Of a stretch of 64,000 nucleotides of DNA, positions 1 through 11,224 are shown one piece after another. Origin of the DNA: Branchiostoma floridae (taxonomy: Eukaryota; Chordata; Leptocardii; Amphioxiformes; Branchiostomatidae). The notes under the pieces were generated by a model. It saw nothing but the letters and a program-made list of their open reading frames with translations, had not been told where the DNA came from and did not search any database. The position numbers were made by a program, and so were the translations under genes. The stretch covers positions 8,937,120-9,001,119 of the forward strand of contig NC_049979.1 of NCBI RefSeq assembly GCF_000003815.2, read 5' to 3'. Within the stretch, counting starts at the first letter, position 1, and each line of letters begins with the position of its first letter.

Positions 1-641
1 TGACACATAATACATATAAAAGACTGCTATAAGCTATAGTGGCTTATTCATCTTACTGGCTCTCAATATACATTTATATACATTCTGCCTTAAGTTATAG
101 AAGTAAGCACTGAGATTGCAGCTAAAATATGTATATGCTTCTTTTTTCTGTCGTAACTACGGTAACAAAGCCAAAAGACCCTCTTTAAGTGCACAAAGAT
201 CCATGCTGCCAAGTGACTTGACCTGGTCAAAGATGCAGTAAAACCATATGATATCATCATGGCTCAAATTTGAACTGGGGTGTTGAAACATTGGGAGGTC
301 ATCTGGTCTGTTTTAAGCTAGCTCAGCCTTCCGCCTGATTCTGTGGACTCACCTTGCCCCACAACTGTACTTTGAACCAGGATTTTAACTCCCTACATAT
401 GATGGATGGATTAATGACATGTTTGACATGCTAAGAATGTGACCTGTCAATCCAAGAAAACAATGCAAATCTCAGTCCAAAAGGCCTACTTGTTCACATA
501 GGACAAATCCAGGAAAACGGTTATATGTATTTAACAGACATGTAGTCCAATTATGTGTACTTCCTTTTTGTTTTTCATCTTGTCTGTAACTAGAGAATAC
601 ACCAGAACATGTTCACAAAGCCTCTGTTTCTCCTTTCTCAG

Positions 642-934
642 CCCCCCTGGATGCAGCGCTGATGGGTTTGGGCTTGGACTTGTCCCCTAGTCTTGCCCCG
701 CCCCCTGGAAGCAAACCCCAGTCTACCACCTACAACTCCCTCATGGCGAGCATCAAAACCTCCGCCACCATCACCACCCCGCTTCGGAAAGATGTGGACA
801 AGGACCTGAGCGAGGAGGCCCGGGGCATCATGTCACGCCTGCCAGACCTGTCCTTCATGACTGCCAAAGTTCTGATGTTTCCTGCCAGTCTGAGTAAAGC
901 ACAGGAGGAAACACCAAGTACAGATGGCAGCTAG
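642..934 (+). CDS. AFTPH: Aftiphilin-like protein, last coding exon (gene truncated by window start)
   Basis: A 3' splice site (tttctcag) precedes an open frame that runs from PLDAALMGLGLDLSPS to a TAG at 932-934; the upstream exons lie outside the window. The visible C-terminus carries EEARGIMSRLPDLSFMTAK followed by VLMFP, a hydrophobic/acidic segment that I match from memory to the C-terminal tail of aftiphilin, a clathrin- and AP-binding accessory protein of endosome/trans-Golgi trafficking. The call is strengthened by context: the next gene is a SERTAD2 homologue, and AFTPH and SERTAD2 are neighbours in the human genome. No clathrin-box motif can be checked because the N-terminal part is missing. 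The first in-frame ATG at 662 is internal, not a start. An alternative is an unrelated protein sharing the LPDLSFM tail. Confidence 0.6.
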
Positions 935-3665
935 GGCACTTCTGTACTCTCACCTATTAAAGGGAACTAGAAAGTAGCACCAAACATGACTGCTTTATTC
1001 ACGACTTCATTTGGCATTGTATTTTACTCAAACATCAACAGTTGTACTTTCTGAGACATTACGGCCGGGTAGCTTTCGGAAGTGAAAAATAGGATATAAA
1101 AGGGAACAAGACACACAGAACGTAAAGAAAAAGAGCATTGAACATAATTTGTGTATATTCCCTGATAGAAATTTTTAGCTCTCTTTTCCGCAAACATCCC
1201 GGTCTGGCCCTGGTTTGGAAATGAGACCTAAGTCTATTAAAGTGCTCAGACTAGTTTGGGGCCCATTCCTACTCTTATTCTAGTAATACTTTAATAGTAG
1301 TATGGCTTACCATGCTGCACAAGCCTTGGCCATTGTTCCTGCTTCTCCTAGTGCTAGTTCAGTGTCCTCATTATATTGATTTGATCTTTCCTCCCTTTTG
1401 GTGGTCACATTCATGCAGAATGCAAGTTTAGCATGAAGAAAAATAAAGAAAATTATGCTCGAAGATCTGATCATAAAAATCTGTTTTAAAAAATCTGATG
1501 AAAAAAAGGTTGACCGACTGATTCCATTGTTTATAAGTTGATTTTTTTATGAGAAAACTGTGATTGGAACAGGATAATTCCAACACTGGGCATCTGTCAA
1601 GTATTCCAACTTCCAAGGATGATTTTGCTCAATTTTTGTGTATTTTGGGAATTGACTTTCAAATGAAATGCTGTGAGAAAGAATCCAACATATTTATCCA
1701 GGTTGTGGGTTGATGGTTGGAGTGCTTTTACACACAATTTTTTACACCTTCCGTACCATTTGCCTGTGTTACACAGCCTCTTGCTGCCATGGGTAGTACC
1801 ATCATCTTTTATTATGACATTGTGCCCAAAGCAAATCCATGATGATGGCAAATGGTTACATGTTACATGATTCATTTGCTAAAAAGCCTTGTATGTAGTG
1901 ATTCTAGTCAGAAAATATTTTGCCTCCATGTACCCGATTAACAGATGGAGTGTAGAGAACATATATCAGGCTGTCTTCAGAGAGTCCGGGGGCTAATCAT
2001 TGAAATATGTCATCTACAGTGCTTACAACTAATTTATCAGCAATGCCAAACAAGTCCTACCAACACTGCTGCTCGGATGTATTTGCTGTAATCCTTGAAC
2101 TTTGTGGGATACATAATTTTCAATGTGCAGGCAATATCATAGCAGGAAACAAAATGTGATCTTGTAAATATTGGATGATTTGTTTAGCTGTGGTGACAAT
2201 TTAAGAATGGGTTGGGATAATACTGTATACCTAATGTATAGTTGTGCACCAAAATCTATTGTACCTTGGAACTGCTTGTAGATAACTGGCAGCCATGTTC
2301 TTGTAGTTTTGTCCATTGATATGACCAAAGGAAGATGTAAATTGGTACAGGCTAGTTTGTTTGATTCTTGTAGTGTGATGTAGTTGGTGCTTACTCTAAA
2401 CAGACCTTTAATAGATACTGTATGTGTAAAAGGAAAAAATAAATGAATATGGATGCCTAATATGGATGTGCTATGTATAGTAACTTAAGATACTGTCAAT
2501 CTTATTTTAAGAGCAGGAACAATAGTAAGTAAAATGTAGAGTGCCTGTTTCCTGTCGAATAAGGATGACGCAGCAAAAGTGTGCACAGTGCCATTGTACA
2601 CAGACTATCTCAGACAAAATAGTGTTTTCAAATTAAGTTAGTGTCCTTGTTGATAAATCCTTGGTACAATAGTGTTTTGGATGTTTTAATGTGGTTTTCT
2701 GTAACAAAAAAATACAATACGTCTGTCCTTTTTCTTCGTTCATTAAATGCTGTTGTTCTTCCTCAATAAGATATTGAAATATAGATATTGAATGCTTTTA
2801 TGTATTCTAACAAAATTTAACACATTGGAGTTCAATGACTCACCATTTAATGAAAATTCCGTACCATAACATGTTCTGATCTGGCTCAAAATAATGTTTA
2901 TTTCATGTCAATCTGAATAAATCTATTGATGTACATTGCTTAAGAATAGTACCAGTGCATTGATAATCGTAATCATTTTGTGCAATTTATGTAAAGAACC
3001 TACAAAGACAAAGTCTATATATACGGTACATGCTTCCCTGTACCTTCTTATGAGCAGTATAATAGAAACACAGATTTCTTGTGTATTACAATAATTTACA
3101 CATTGCATTAATGCAGAAAGTTGAATGTATAAAAAAAGTGGCTGTGAAAGCAATTGCATTGTAGACTTGGTTGTAGCTTTCTTCTGACATACTGTGAATG
3201 ATTGTAAGTAGTGAAAGAACCTGTATGTAGTTTTATTTAGGCCATATTAGTAAAGTCAAGATCTAATTGTATGTGGTAGCTGCTGGCATCTGTACATTGT
3301 ATTGTCTTTGCCTTTTGTGTAATGCACACAGGAGAGTCACAGTTATATTGTGCAGATTGTATATTGTCATACATGTTGAAACTGTCTAATAATGTTGGAA
3401 GGGATAGTATAATGCCAGTCAAGAGAAAATAAACACCCAAGTACACGTACATGTATTACCAAGTCCACACGTCATGTAGTAAAGTAGCTGGTGGAGGTGC
3501 TGTGTACTTCCTGGATCTTTGGTAGACTTTCCCTAAGAGAGAATTGCTGTAGTTGTTATATATTGTGTATATACAGAAAAAGGTGATGTGATCTCCATGT
3601 ATATGAGCTCGCTATTAAAAATGACAACCGTTGAATGTGAATAAAAGCTACCGGTATTCTTCAGA
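935..3665 (+). other. Probable long 3' UTR of the aftiphilin-like gene
   Basis: No convincing coding sequence follows the stop. The stretch is AT-rich and contains AATAAA signals at 2438-2443, 2916-2921, 3428-3433 and 3640-3645, consistent with alternative polyadenylation of a long 3' UTR. Which signal is used cannot be decided from sequence. The short ORFs here are AT-rich and without family features. Confidence 0.45.
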
Positions 3666-4463
3666 TTGAGGTTTTGGTTTCGTGGTGTTGCATGTCTCTA
3701 TGAAATTAATTTGGATGAAGAAGATCATCAACATTTTGTTGACAATGATAAAAGCAGTAATTTAGATGTTCCTATGATGTTATTTTACAGGTTCTTCCCC
3801 AAAGAATAAGACAGAAGAGCTTGTATCAATGTCGGATTTTCCATCTTTTTTTACATTTATACAAAGGAATGCCTGATCAAGGAGGTTATAGGCAGCATAG
3901 GAATAACATTCTGTCGAAGAAGGACGTTATATAAGAATATAATGTCCTTGGTCTTTCAAATTGAAGAAGCTGTTAACTGTTATACTGACAGTTCTTTAAT
4001 TTCCTTTATATTTTGATCTGTCCATATGGTTGAAATTGAAGAAACTGTCAGTAAATTTCTAAGAAATCATTTGAAGTGAGTATTAAATCTCAGTCTTTCC
4101 AAGAAGTGTCTTATTTTAATCTCGCCCACAGCAAGGAGGTCTGGGAAACAAGCCCATTGTTGTTGTCCTCCTTCCGTCCACCGTTGCATAAAACAGCGCC
4201 CAGATAGCCTTACGTCCATTGTTGTTGCTGAATGAAGGACAGGTAATTCTGTGCGAACAGGTGTATCTTGAGGGCAAATACGAGAAGCAGGTGTTATGTC
4301 CTTTATTATGGGAACAAAGTATATGCAAGAAAGTGAAAGTGACCACTTTAGGTATTCAATCGTCCTTTTCACTTGCTACTTTGTTGAGGACGTTGTCCGT
4401 CGAATACGTGTGGACAAAAATTGCTGGCATACTCGAGAGTTTTCTATCCTCTGTCTTTCCCGC

Positions 4464-4580
4464 CCGGAAGTGCGTCTCCTAGAAACGTCATAGATAAACA
4501 ACGTGAAACGGAAGTTCCACCTCTTTGACGTCATTCGTACCGCCCGGCCAACATGTTTACGTTAGGACCGTACTGATTGG
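4464..4580. promoter_or_regulatory. Clustered ETS, CRE and CCAAT-like sites (candidate promoter or enhancer)
   Basis: Within about 120 bp there are CCGGAAGT (4464-4471), CGGAAGT (4509-4515), a perfect palindromic CRE TGACGTCA (4526-4533) and a GATTGG inverted CCAAT box (4575-4580), in a locally GC-richer stretch. This combination is typical of TATA-less housekeeping promoters. It lies between the aftiphilin 3' UTR and the first recognisable SERTAD exon, so it may be an upstream promoter of that gene or a divergent one. I see no confident exon attached to it. Confidence 0.4.
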
Positions 4581-5343
4581 CTCGGGTGTTCCTTTGATGA
4601 GAACAAAGAAATCTGTTTCTGGCTGTGGCCAGTTATTATACACATGCTGTGATGTTTCTTTGTCGTGAACCCACTACACTGATAACCTTTAATATGACCA
4701 TTGATAGCTGTACAGGTTGTCCTTTGGGTTTGACATTTTTTAGTCACTTCGCAATGAGCTTTCACTTAGTCGATGTCTATAAACGCTGGATAGCAACATT
4801 ATGCAAGGAGGTTTGATATAATATTGCTTTGTATGTGGCAAGGAAGTGCAATTTTTGTCGACAACAAAATCCTAATGATTATACCTTCAACATATGTATG
4901 GGTAATAAGTAAACAACGGTCTTAGCGTTTTCCTTTATAATATGCATTGTTTTGAAATGTAACGTTAATGTAAAGAATAATAGCTCGATAAATATTAATA
5001 ATTGCATGTTTTGATAACCACTTTGGTACCCTTTTATCATATCTTTTCATTGAACACTTCTTAATATTGATCACACCCATAATTTTACCCGGTGGGTCTA
5101 CAATTACGTGAACCTCGGTGATCAACGCTCACGTCAACATAAAGCACCCTTTTCATACTCTCCAAACAGAATTTAGGACCGGCCGGCTGCTCTTGTGTCT
5201 TTTTAGGCTTTTCTGTGGCGCCGTCTATTTTGTCAAGTTTATTTTATGTCTGCCAGCCCCACAAAAACGTCTGAAAACGACACCCAAAAGCAGCCTGAGA
5301 GCCTAACCTCTGCTTGGAGACTACCATTTTCACTTTTCAAAGC

Positions 5344-5553
5344 GGGCGGGTGCCGCTGGCCAATGGCGAGGCGCGTACCATGAGCTTGTGCCCGTGCAGC
5401 TCAGCCGGGCCTCACGTGAGACCCGTCCGTCAAGGAAAGTCCCTCCTGTCGCCTCGGGCCAGCCAGAACACAAGCGGAAGCCGCCGAAACAGCATACAAC
5501 GATCCATGGTGCCGATGTACGGGCAACTTCTCACCGAAACTACACTCAAGTAG
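5344..5553 (+). promoter_or_regulatory. SERTAD2: GC-rich promoter and probable noncoding first exon of the SERTAD2-like gene
   Basis: A GC box (GGGCGGG, 5344-5350), a CCAAT box in GGCCAATGG (5358-5366) and a palindromic E-box TCACGTGA (5412-5419) occur in a CpG-rich stretch, followed by a strong splice donor GTGAGT just after 5553. This fits a promoter plus a short 5' UTR exon spliced to the acceptor at 10408. The exact start of transcription cannot be seen. An open frame of 79 codons crosses the exon but shows no recognisable domain, so I treat it as UTR. Confidence 0.45.
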
Positions 5554-8500
5554 TGAGTATTGCTTCAATGTGTTTGTACGATGTGTAGTTTGAAGTGTTG
5601 GCGTGCGATTTGGGCTAGTTTTAGCGTTAGTTTGCTCGGTTTGGCGTTATTTTGTCGGGCTCGGTGTCTGCCATTCAAACTGCACTGGCGCCCGTGTTGA
5701 GTCACATCGTCTGTCCCACTATTTCCTGCTCAACTTTCTCAGAAATCGGAACGTTCTGGACACTTTCCAGTGGTGGGATGTTTGCGTTGACTCTCGTGTG
5801 GTACAATCTTGTTTACTACGATGGAAGGATTCGCTAGAATTGGGGAATTTGTTGGTTTATGAGCAGATTTCGGGTTGGGTTGGGAATGACATTGGAATTT
5901 TCGATACTTGCCTGGAGCTCTTGTGTTGGGATGGTTGCAGAGCTATTGTGCAATTTGTAGGATTTTCCCCTCCCGATTTCCCATTCATAATGTCGCGGGG
6001 ATCGAAACTGCACGAGAAGGTAGAAGTTACACATGTTGTGAAGTGAGGGCGAAGCCTTGGGGCACGTAAACAGGTTCAGCTCAGCTGTTTTCGGCTAGCC
6101 GGTGAACTGTTTTTTCCCCAACGCGCGGCAGTTCTTTTGGCCTTGACACGGGAAGGTTGTCACGTACAGTGCGACGGGTATTTTCCACCACTGCACCGCT
6201 TTCTAGACACGACTTCCGTCGCTGTACCCACGTCCTCGTAGCGTCCCATAGCTATACACTGGTTTTTAAAACTGCCTGACCCAATTTTACTGATCACTCT
6301 CATCACCTGCTTTAAATGCCGGGAGCCAGTTGCACAGACAACACTCAGGGCGTTCCCGGCCGCGAACGGGATAATTTATTCCGCTTGGACAGGGAGCGAT
6401 GCTTCTTCATAAACATGCCCGCCCTTTACACATGCCTTTATCTGATTTTGTTGCTACTGTTGCAGCAAATTTGACACGATTTTCCCCGGCCGTGCTTCCA
6501 CGCGGGAAATTCATGTTGATGTTTTCCTGGGGTGCTGGTTGATTTACTTTTCCCCCCAAGCCTCTCCAGAGGGTTGCGCGGTAAACAACTCCGCCCTACC
6601 ACACTCTGCCTCCCGTTGTACAACCCTGCTATCTGCAAGTGAATTGTATCTAAACGGTTTATTATCCGCGAAGTAATTGCTCTTTAGTTCATTTTCATTG
6701 AGGTAGTTAGAAGAATTATTATCTGTAGGATACTAGGAAGATGGTCTGGGATAAGAAAGTAATCCGAGCCTGGTTTGTAAATGTTGTGTGAAATCTGTGC
6801 AGATGGTTGGGGTTAGGAGGACCCAGTGTCTGTTTATTGAGGCCACGGCTCAGGCCTCTCAAGCTGGCTTCACGTCCAATTAGAAAGTCTGCGGCACTCC
6901 GAAGCAAAAGGAATGAATACTATGGAATACCTGCTCCCATTTGATTCGGTGAGCATGTGTGGCTTCTTGTGGCTCCATTTGTCAATATGCAATAGTCATG
7001 ATAACTGTCTTTTGTAATGCGCTGTACACCAACAGTGTGGTTTAGTAGTCCATATTTGCTCATTGATAATGTGAACAGGGCTGTAAAAATCACATATTGT
7101 TTTGTTTCAATTCTCACCAAGTTGGATTTTTTTTAAATTACAAGAATGAAGGTAGATCCCGAATCATCACTTATCAATTTGAAGCCCTAGTATTCCCATG
7201 ACAGTGTGAATCACTGATAGAAATTTGAATATTCATATCCGTGAACTTTCCCACAAACCACGACTGCTGGCCTCCAAACTACTAGTATGCACGCAGGGTT
7301 GCAACCTTCCACTACAGAAAGTTTCCATGTCAGGTTTTTAAAGGCAAATTGCTGACGTTCGAAATTGAACTGTGATAGCTTAATACCATCTTTGGAGGTT
7401 ACTACGGTATATGCTCACCGTATATAGATTAATTCAGTGTTTAGACAAAACCCAAAATGCGAGCAAGTCCCGTTGGATGGTGCCACTACTAGAATTTAGA
7501 AACAGGTCTGATATGCAAACAGAATCTAGCAGTGCAGTGTTCCATTTTCTTTTGAAATGTTGTCAGGAAAATACTACTAGTAAGTGTTGTGCACAAAGTC
7601 ACATGTATATGCTTTCATTGACATTTGGTGAAGTTCAGTTGGTCTAAAAGTCGATTTTACTGAGAAAAATTTCTTGTTTACTTGTGGTGTACATGAATAC
7701 ACATGTCCCTAATACTAGTTGTGGTAGTTGCATAAGCTCAGTGTGATAAAACTGCCCACTATGTGGGACATGTTCAAGCCACTGTATACTTTCTTATCAC
7801 GTTTTGGATATGAGAGTGCTGACTCTTGAAGTTATAGTATGTTAACTAAAAATATATCTAAGATGGTAGGTTGAAGTCTGTGTAAGATAACATGAAAACT
7901 AGTGAATGAATTAAGATTTTTTTAGTATTCCTTTGTGATGATGCTCTGTTTATGGAAGTTGCATTTTTTTGTTAAGAAATTAAAAATGTTTAATGTTTTG
8001 TCCATTTTGTTGAGTTGTAGTCAGTCTGAAAATTACTAGTAGCACTAGCAGGCAATCAGAATTATCTGCTATCTTTTCCTTTAGATATGTCTCACTTGTG
8101 TGAAGAATTAGCACTCAGTACGAGTCAATAACCTGTTCTAAGTGTAGTATCATAATTGACAGAAGCAGGTCATTCTATCCGCAAGCTGGATTTCTTTTTC
8201 TGTTATGAAACATGCTCGCTCAGCTGATTCTTTTATGTAATTACTATTGAAACATGTTGATATGAATACTCAGTTTTTGTATGAATTAGGAAATTTAAAA
8301 AATTACAGACCCTATTTGGCACAGCCATGTCTGTAGCATGCCTGAACCTGTACCTGCCTTTATTTCTTTCCTAGCTATGCCAGGTCCCTTTCACCTGCCA
8401 GGTCCAAAGTCCAGTACCTGATGTAATCTCATGCCAAGAAACCTGCTTAGGTTGCACATCTCCTGGCTTTCCCCTATTGCACAAAGGCACTGAAATAGTG

Positions 8501-10408
8501 CACGCTATAACATGTCAAAGGTCAGCAGTGGGCTTCCCTTCCTGACAAACAACACAGGAAAAACAAGAGTGTTTTTGTTGCTGACACATCGCTGTTATTG
8601 TTGTAGGCTGCTTTGTAGGGAAAGGTCACCCACCTCCAGCACATGGAAAGTCAGAAACAGAATCAATTTTTACGGAGACAATTACTTTACACCTCTGAAG
8701 TCTTGTAAAACCATAATGAGCAGAGATTACCAACAAATAGATGCTGTTTTCTGCAGCTTTGTGTTTTGCCAGTGGCCACAGTAGGATGTTGATTCCTGCC
8801 TCTAGCTAGTTACTGCTGTTCTACCACTGTTAAGTACTTGACCATCAATTGCAGTCAGTGTTAAGTAGGGTGCCATGAGGGTAAACAACCTGGTTTGTAT
8901 GCAGAGAGGGAAGGTTAAAATTTTTCCTGGTTAGCCAGGATTCTTGGGATTCCAAGCTGGCTGTACCGCACGTTAAGGACAGCAGTCAAGTCTTTTGTCC
9001 TCATTGCATGTTAGCAATGGACCTGCCATGAATGTTCGATGTAAAGTTCTATCCAATTAGTTCAAATTGCTTCCATATATTTTGAGATCTATATCAGTAA
9101 TTGTGCCCGGCTTGCAGATTTGCTAACTGGCCTTTTTATCCAAGTTGGCTTTATCATAAATTGTTCTATGATGAGCTAGTGGTTCTATGTTGCAATGTAT
9201 ATCTCAGGTGGCATCAGTATATGTGTGTGTGCAAGGATTTGGTACTGCTGTTCTCAACCTGTGGCACTTTGCCAGCTCCTGGTTTTTGCAACATATGGCT
9301 TCCCCCAGAAATATACCTTTCAAAAGCAAGCATGGTTTGACAAAATGTTGAATGTTCTGTGGTATTTGCTTTGATAATTATATAGGGGCAGCCCAAACAG
9401 GAATGGGTAAAAAAAATGCAGGGTCAACGGAAGGAAGGCCTGTAATTTTCTTGTTTTTGGTGTTTGCAACCTTCTGATGATTTCACCACAGTGACATCAC
9501 CCACCCACTGCCCATAAAAGGGCAGGCAGAGATGCCACCCTTGGATTGTGTGAGACAGGTTTTCCTCCCCCTGATGATGTCATACAATCTGCCTGGATCA
9601 GGAATGAACTGACTAGTAGAGCTGTCTGGGTGTTGGCATTTTACTGTCACTGTTCGTAACTAAAGAAGGGTTTGAGCGGGACTTGCTTTGTACTCCTGCC
9701 AGCAGATTTGGTATGGCTTTTTCCTAGCATATTTATCGTGTTTTATTCATGTGTCCCTTGTTAGATGAAGTAGAACATCCAGAAATAACAGGGTTATTAA
9801 TTAAGACATTTGTGCAGATTTTGTGGCATCAACGGTACATCATTGCTAAAAATTGTGCATTATTGCTTGGCCGTGTCAGTCTGGTTGTTGCTCCATTTTT
9901 CTGTGAAATGGAAATTGCTTGAACTTGGCTTAGATTTCTCCATGATGGGGAAGTTTTCCTGGTCTTTTTTTTTTACGGAGTCAGTGGTCTGATAAGGTAC
10001 ATATGTATTGGTATTTTCAAAGCATAAAACAAAATGCTGATATGCACTTTTGTACAATATCTAAGCCAACTTTGATATTTTTTTGCCAATTCAATAGTAC
10101 TTGCAGTAGTTTGCTTTTCTGTATTCCATCTTCTAGCACCAATATGGAAAGATACAAAGCTTTTTTGTTGCAGTGGTTTAAGTATTTGCTAAGTCCTTAT
10201 GTTCTCCTTTGGGATGATAGAACTGTGAAATGCCATGAATTTTAATATCCATATGGTTTAAAAATCTGTATGGTTAATGAAGCCCTATATTGAAATTCAT
10301 CACTGCATGTATTCACCTATGATGTCCTTTATTTTCTGTATGATTTAGGGAAATAATTTTATCTTTCCTTCAATGTTGTCTTTCCCTAACAATGCTTTAC
10401 TTTTCCAG
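5554..10408 (+). other. First intron of the SERTAD2-like gene
   Basis: No supported coding exon is seen between the GTGAGT donor at 5554 and the pyrimidine-rich acceptor (cttttccag) at 10408. The 147-codon open frame at 5603-6046 begins just inside the intron in GC-rich DNA and has no family features. The rest is AT-rich with no element I could define. Confidence 0.4.
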
Positions 10409-10414
10409 GTCTGC

Positions 10415-11224
10415 ATGTTAGGCAGTGAACGAAGAGGAACAAAGCGAAAGCTAACCACAATGGCAGACGACCCAGACGACCTGGCTGACCGCAAGACCTC
10501 GGGTCTTCCCTATGCAGCGGAGCGGCAGTCCTGCTTCCGAATATCCCTGGTCAAGTTGCAGGCAGCTCAGCGGCTGATCGAGCCCAGTCTGAGAAGATCG
10601 GTTCTCATCTGCAACACCCTCAAACACATAGAGGACGAACTGAGAGCGGAGGGAAACCTTGGCCTACTCCACAGTGCGTACGCCTTTGCAACCGGCAACA
10701 CACCGGCCTGTGCGCCACCCACGCCGATCAGGCAACCGGAGCCAATGCCACTGACTCTTAATGAATCTGCAGCTGAAGACATTGCGTCTTATATAGAGGA
10801 TCTGAACAATGACACTGTGCAGAAGGAGGAGAGAAGGAAGACAAACAAGCTCGAGTGTGCCACAGTAAACCAAAGTACAGGGTCACCGGAGGAGACGGCC
10901 AAGGACCACTCCCCCAGCTGTATGACCCTGACCAACGCACAGCTCCGGATACAGTCCAGCTCCCTCGGCGCAAACACTGTGCAGTCCGACTCCATCAACC
11001 TGGACGAAATCTTCTCAGACCTTGACAATTCGCTGTACGACCTTGACTTCCTCACGCCATACACCGCAAACATCAAACTCACGCCTCTGAGCGAGGACGA
11101 CGTGTCCAACTCCTTCAGCAGCGCCAGCTTCGCAACACACCAAGTAACAACCAACCAAACCTGTCGACAGACCGAAGAGTGGAACGAACTGGACCATATA
11201 ATGGAGGTGCTCGTCGGCATGTAG
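10415..11224 (+). CDS. SERTAD2: SERTA domain-containing protein, SERTAD2-like transcriptional co-regulator
   Basis: A 269-residue protein encoded in one exon. The start at 10415 is preferred over an in-frame ATG upstream of the splice acceptor because MLGSERRGTKRKL matches the MLGKGGKRKF start of vertebrate SERTAD2. Residues 10-13 (KRKL) resemble the cyclin-A-binding/nuclear motif of the family. The SERTA motif spans about 41-77 with FRISLVKL and EPSLRRSVLICNTLKHIEDEL. An acidic region from about 196 (LDEIFSDLDNSLYDLDF) corresponds to the transactivation segment, and the C-terminus ELDHIMEVLVGM is nearly identical to the SERTAD2 tail. Family members bind PHD/bromodomain proteins and modulate E2F/DP transcription in the nucleus. 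The vertebrate coding region is also a single exon. Being outside vertebrates, the gene may be a pre-duplication relative of the whole SERTAD family. Confidence 0.92.
   Translation: MLGSERRGTKRKLTTMADDPDDLADRKTSGLPYAAERQSCFRISLVKLQAAQRLIEPSLRRSVLICNTLKHIEDELRAEGNLGLLHSAYAFATGNTPACAPPTPIRQPEPMPLTLNESAAEDIASYIEDLNNDTVQKEERRKTNKLECATVNQSTGSPEETAKDHSPSCMTLTNAQLRIQSSSLGANTVQSDSINLDEIFSDLDNSLYDLDFLTPYTANIKLTPLSEDDVSNSFSSASFATHQVTTNQTCRQTEEWNELDHIMEVLVGM

Noticed and set aside
4067-4372. 101-codon - strand ORF near the CRE/ETS cluster
   Set aside because: No domain, no splice context, overlapping ORFs on the other strand are equally long.
5603-6046. 147-codon ORF after the SERTAD2-like first exon
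   Set aside because: Lies inside the intron in GC-rich DNA, no family features, no matching splice sites.
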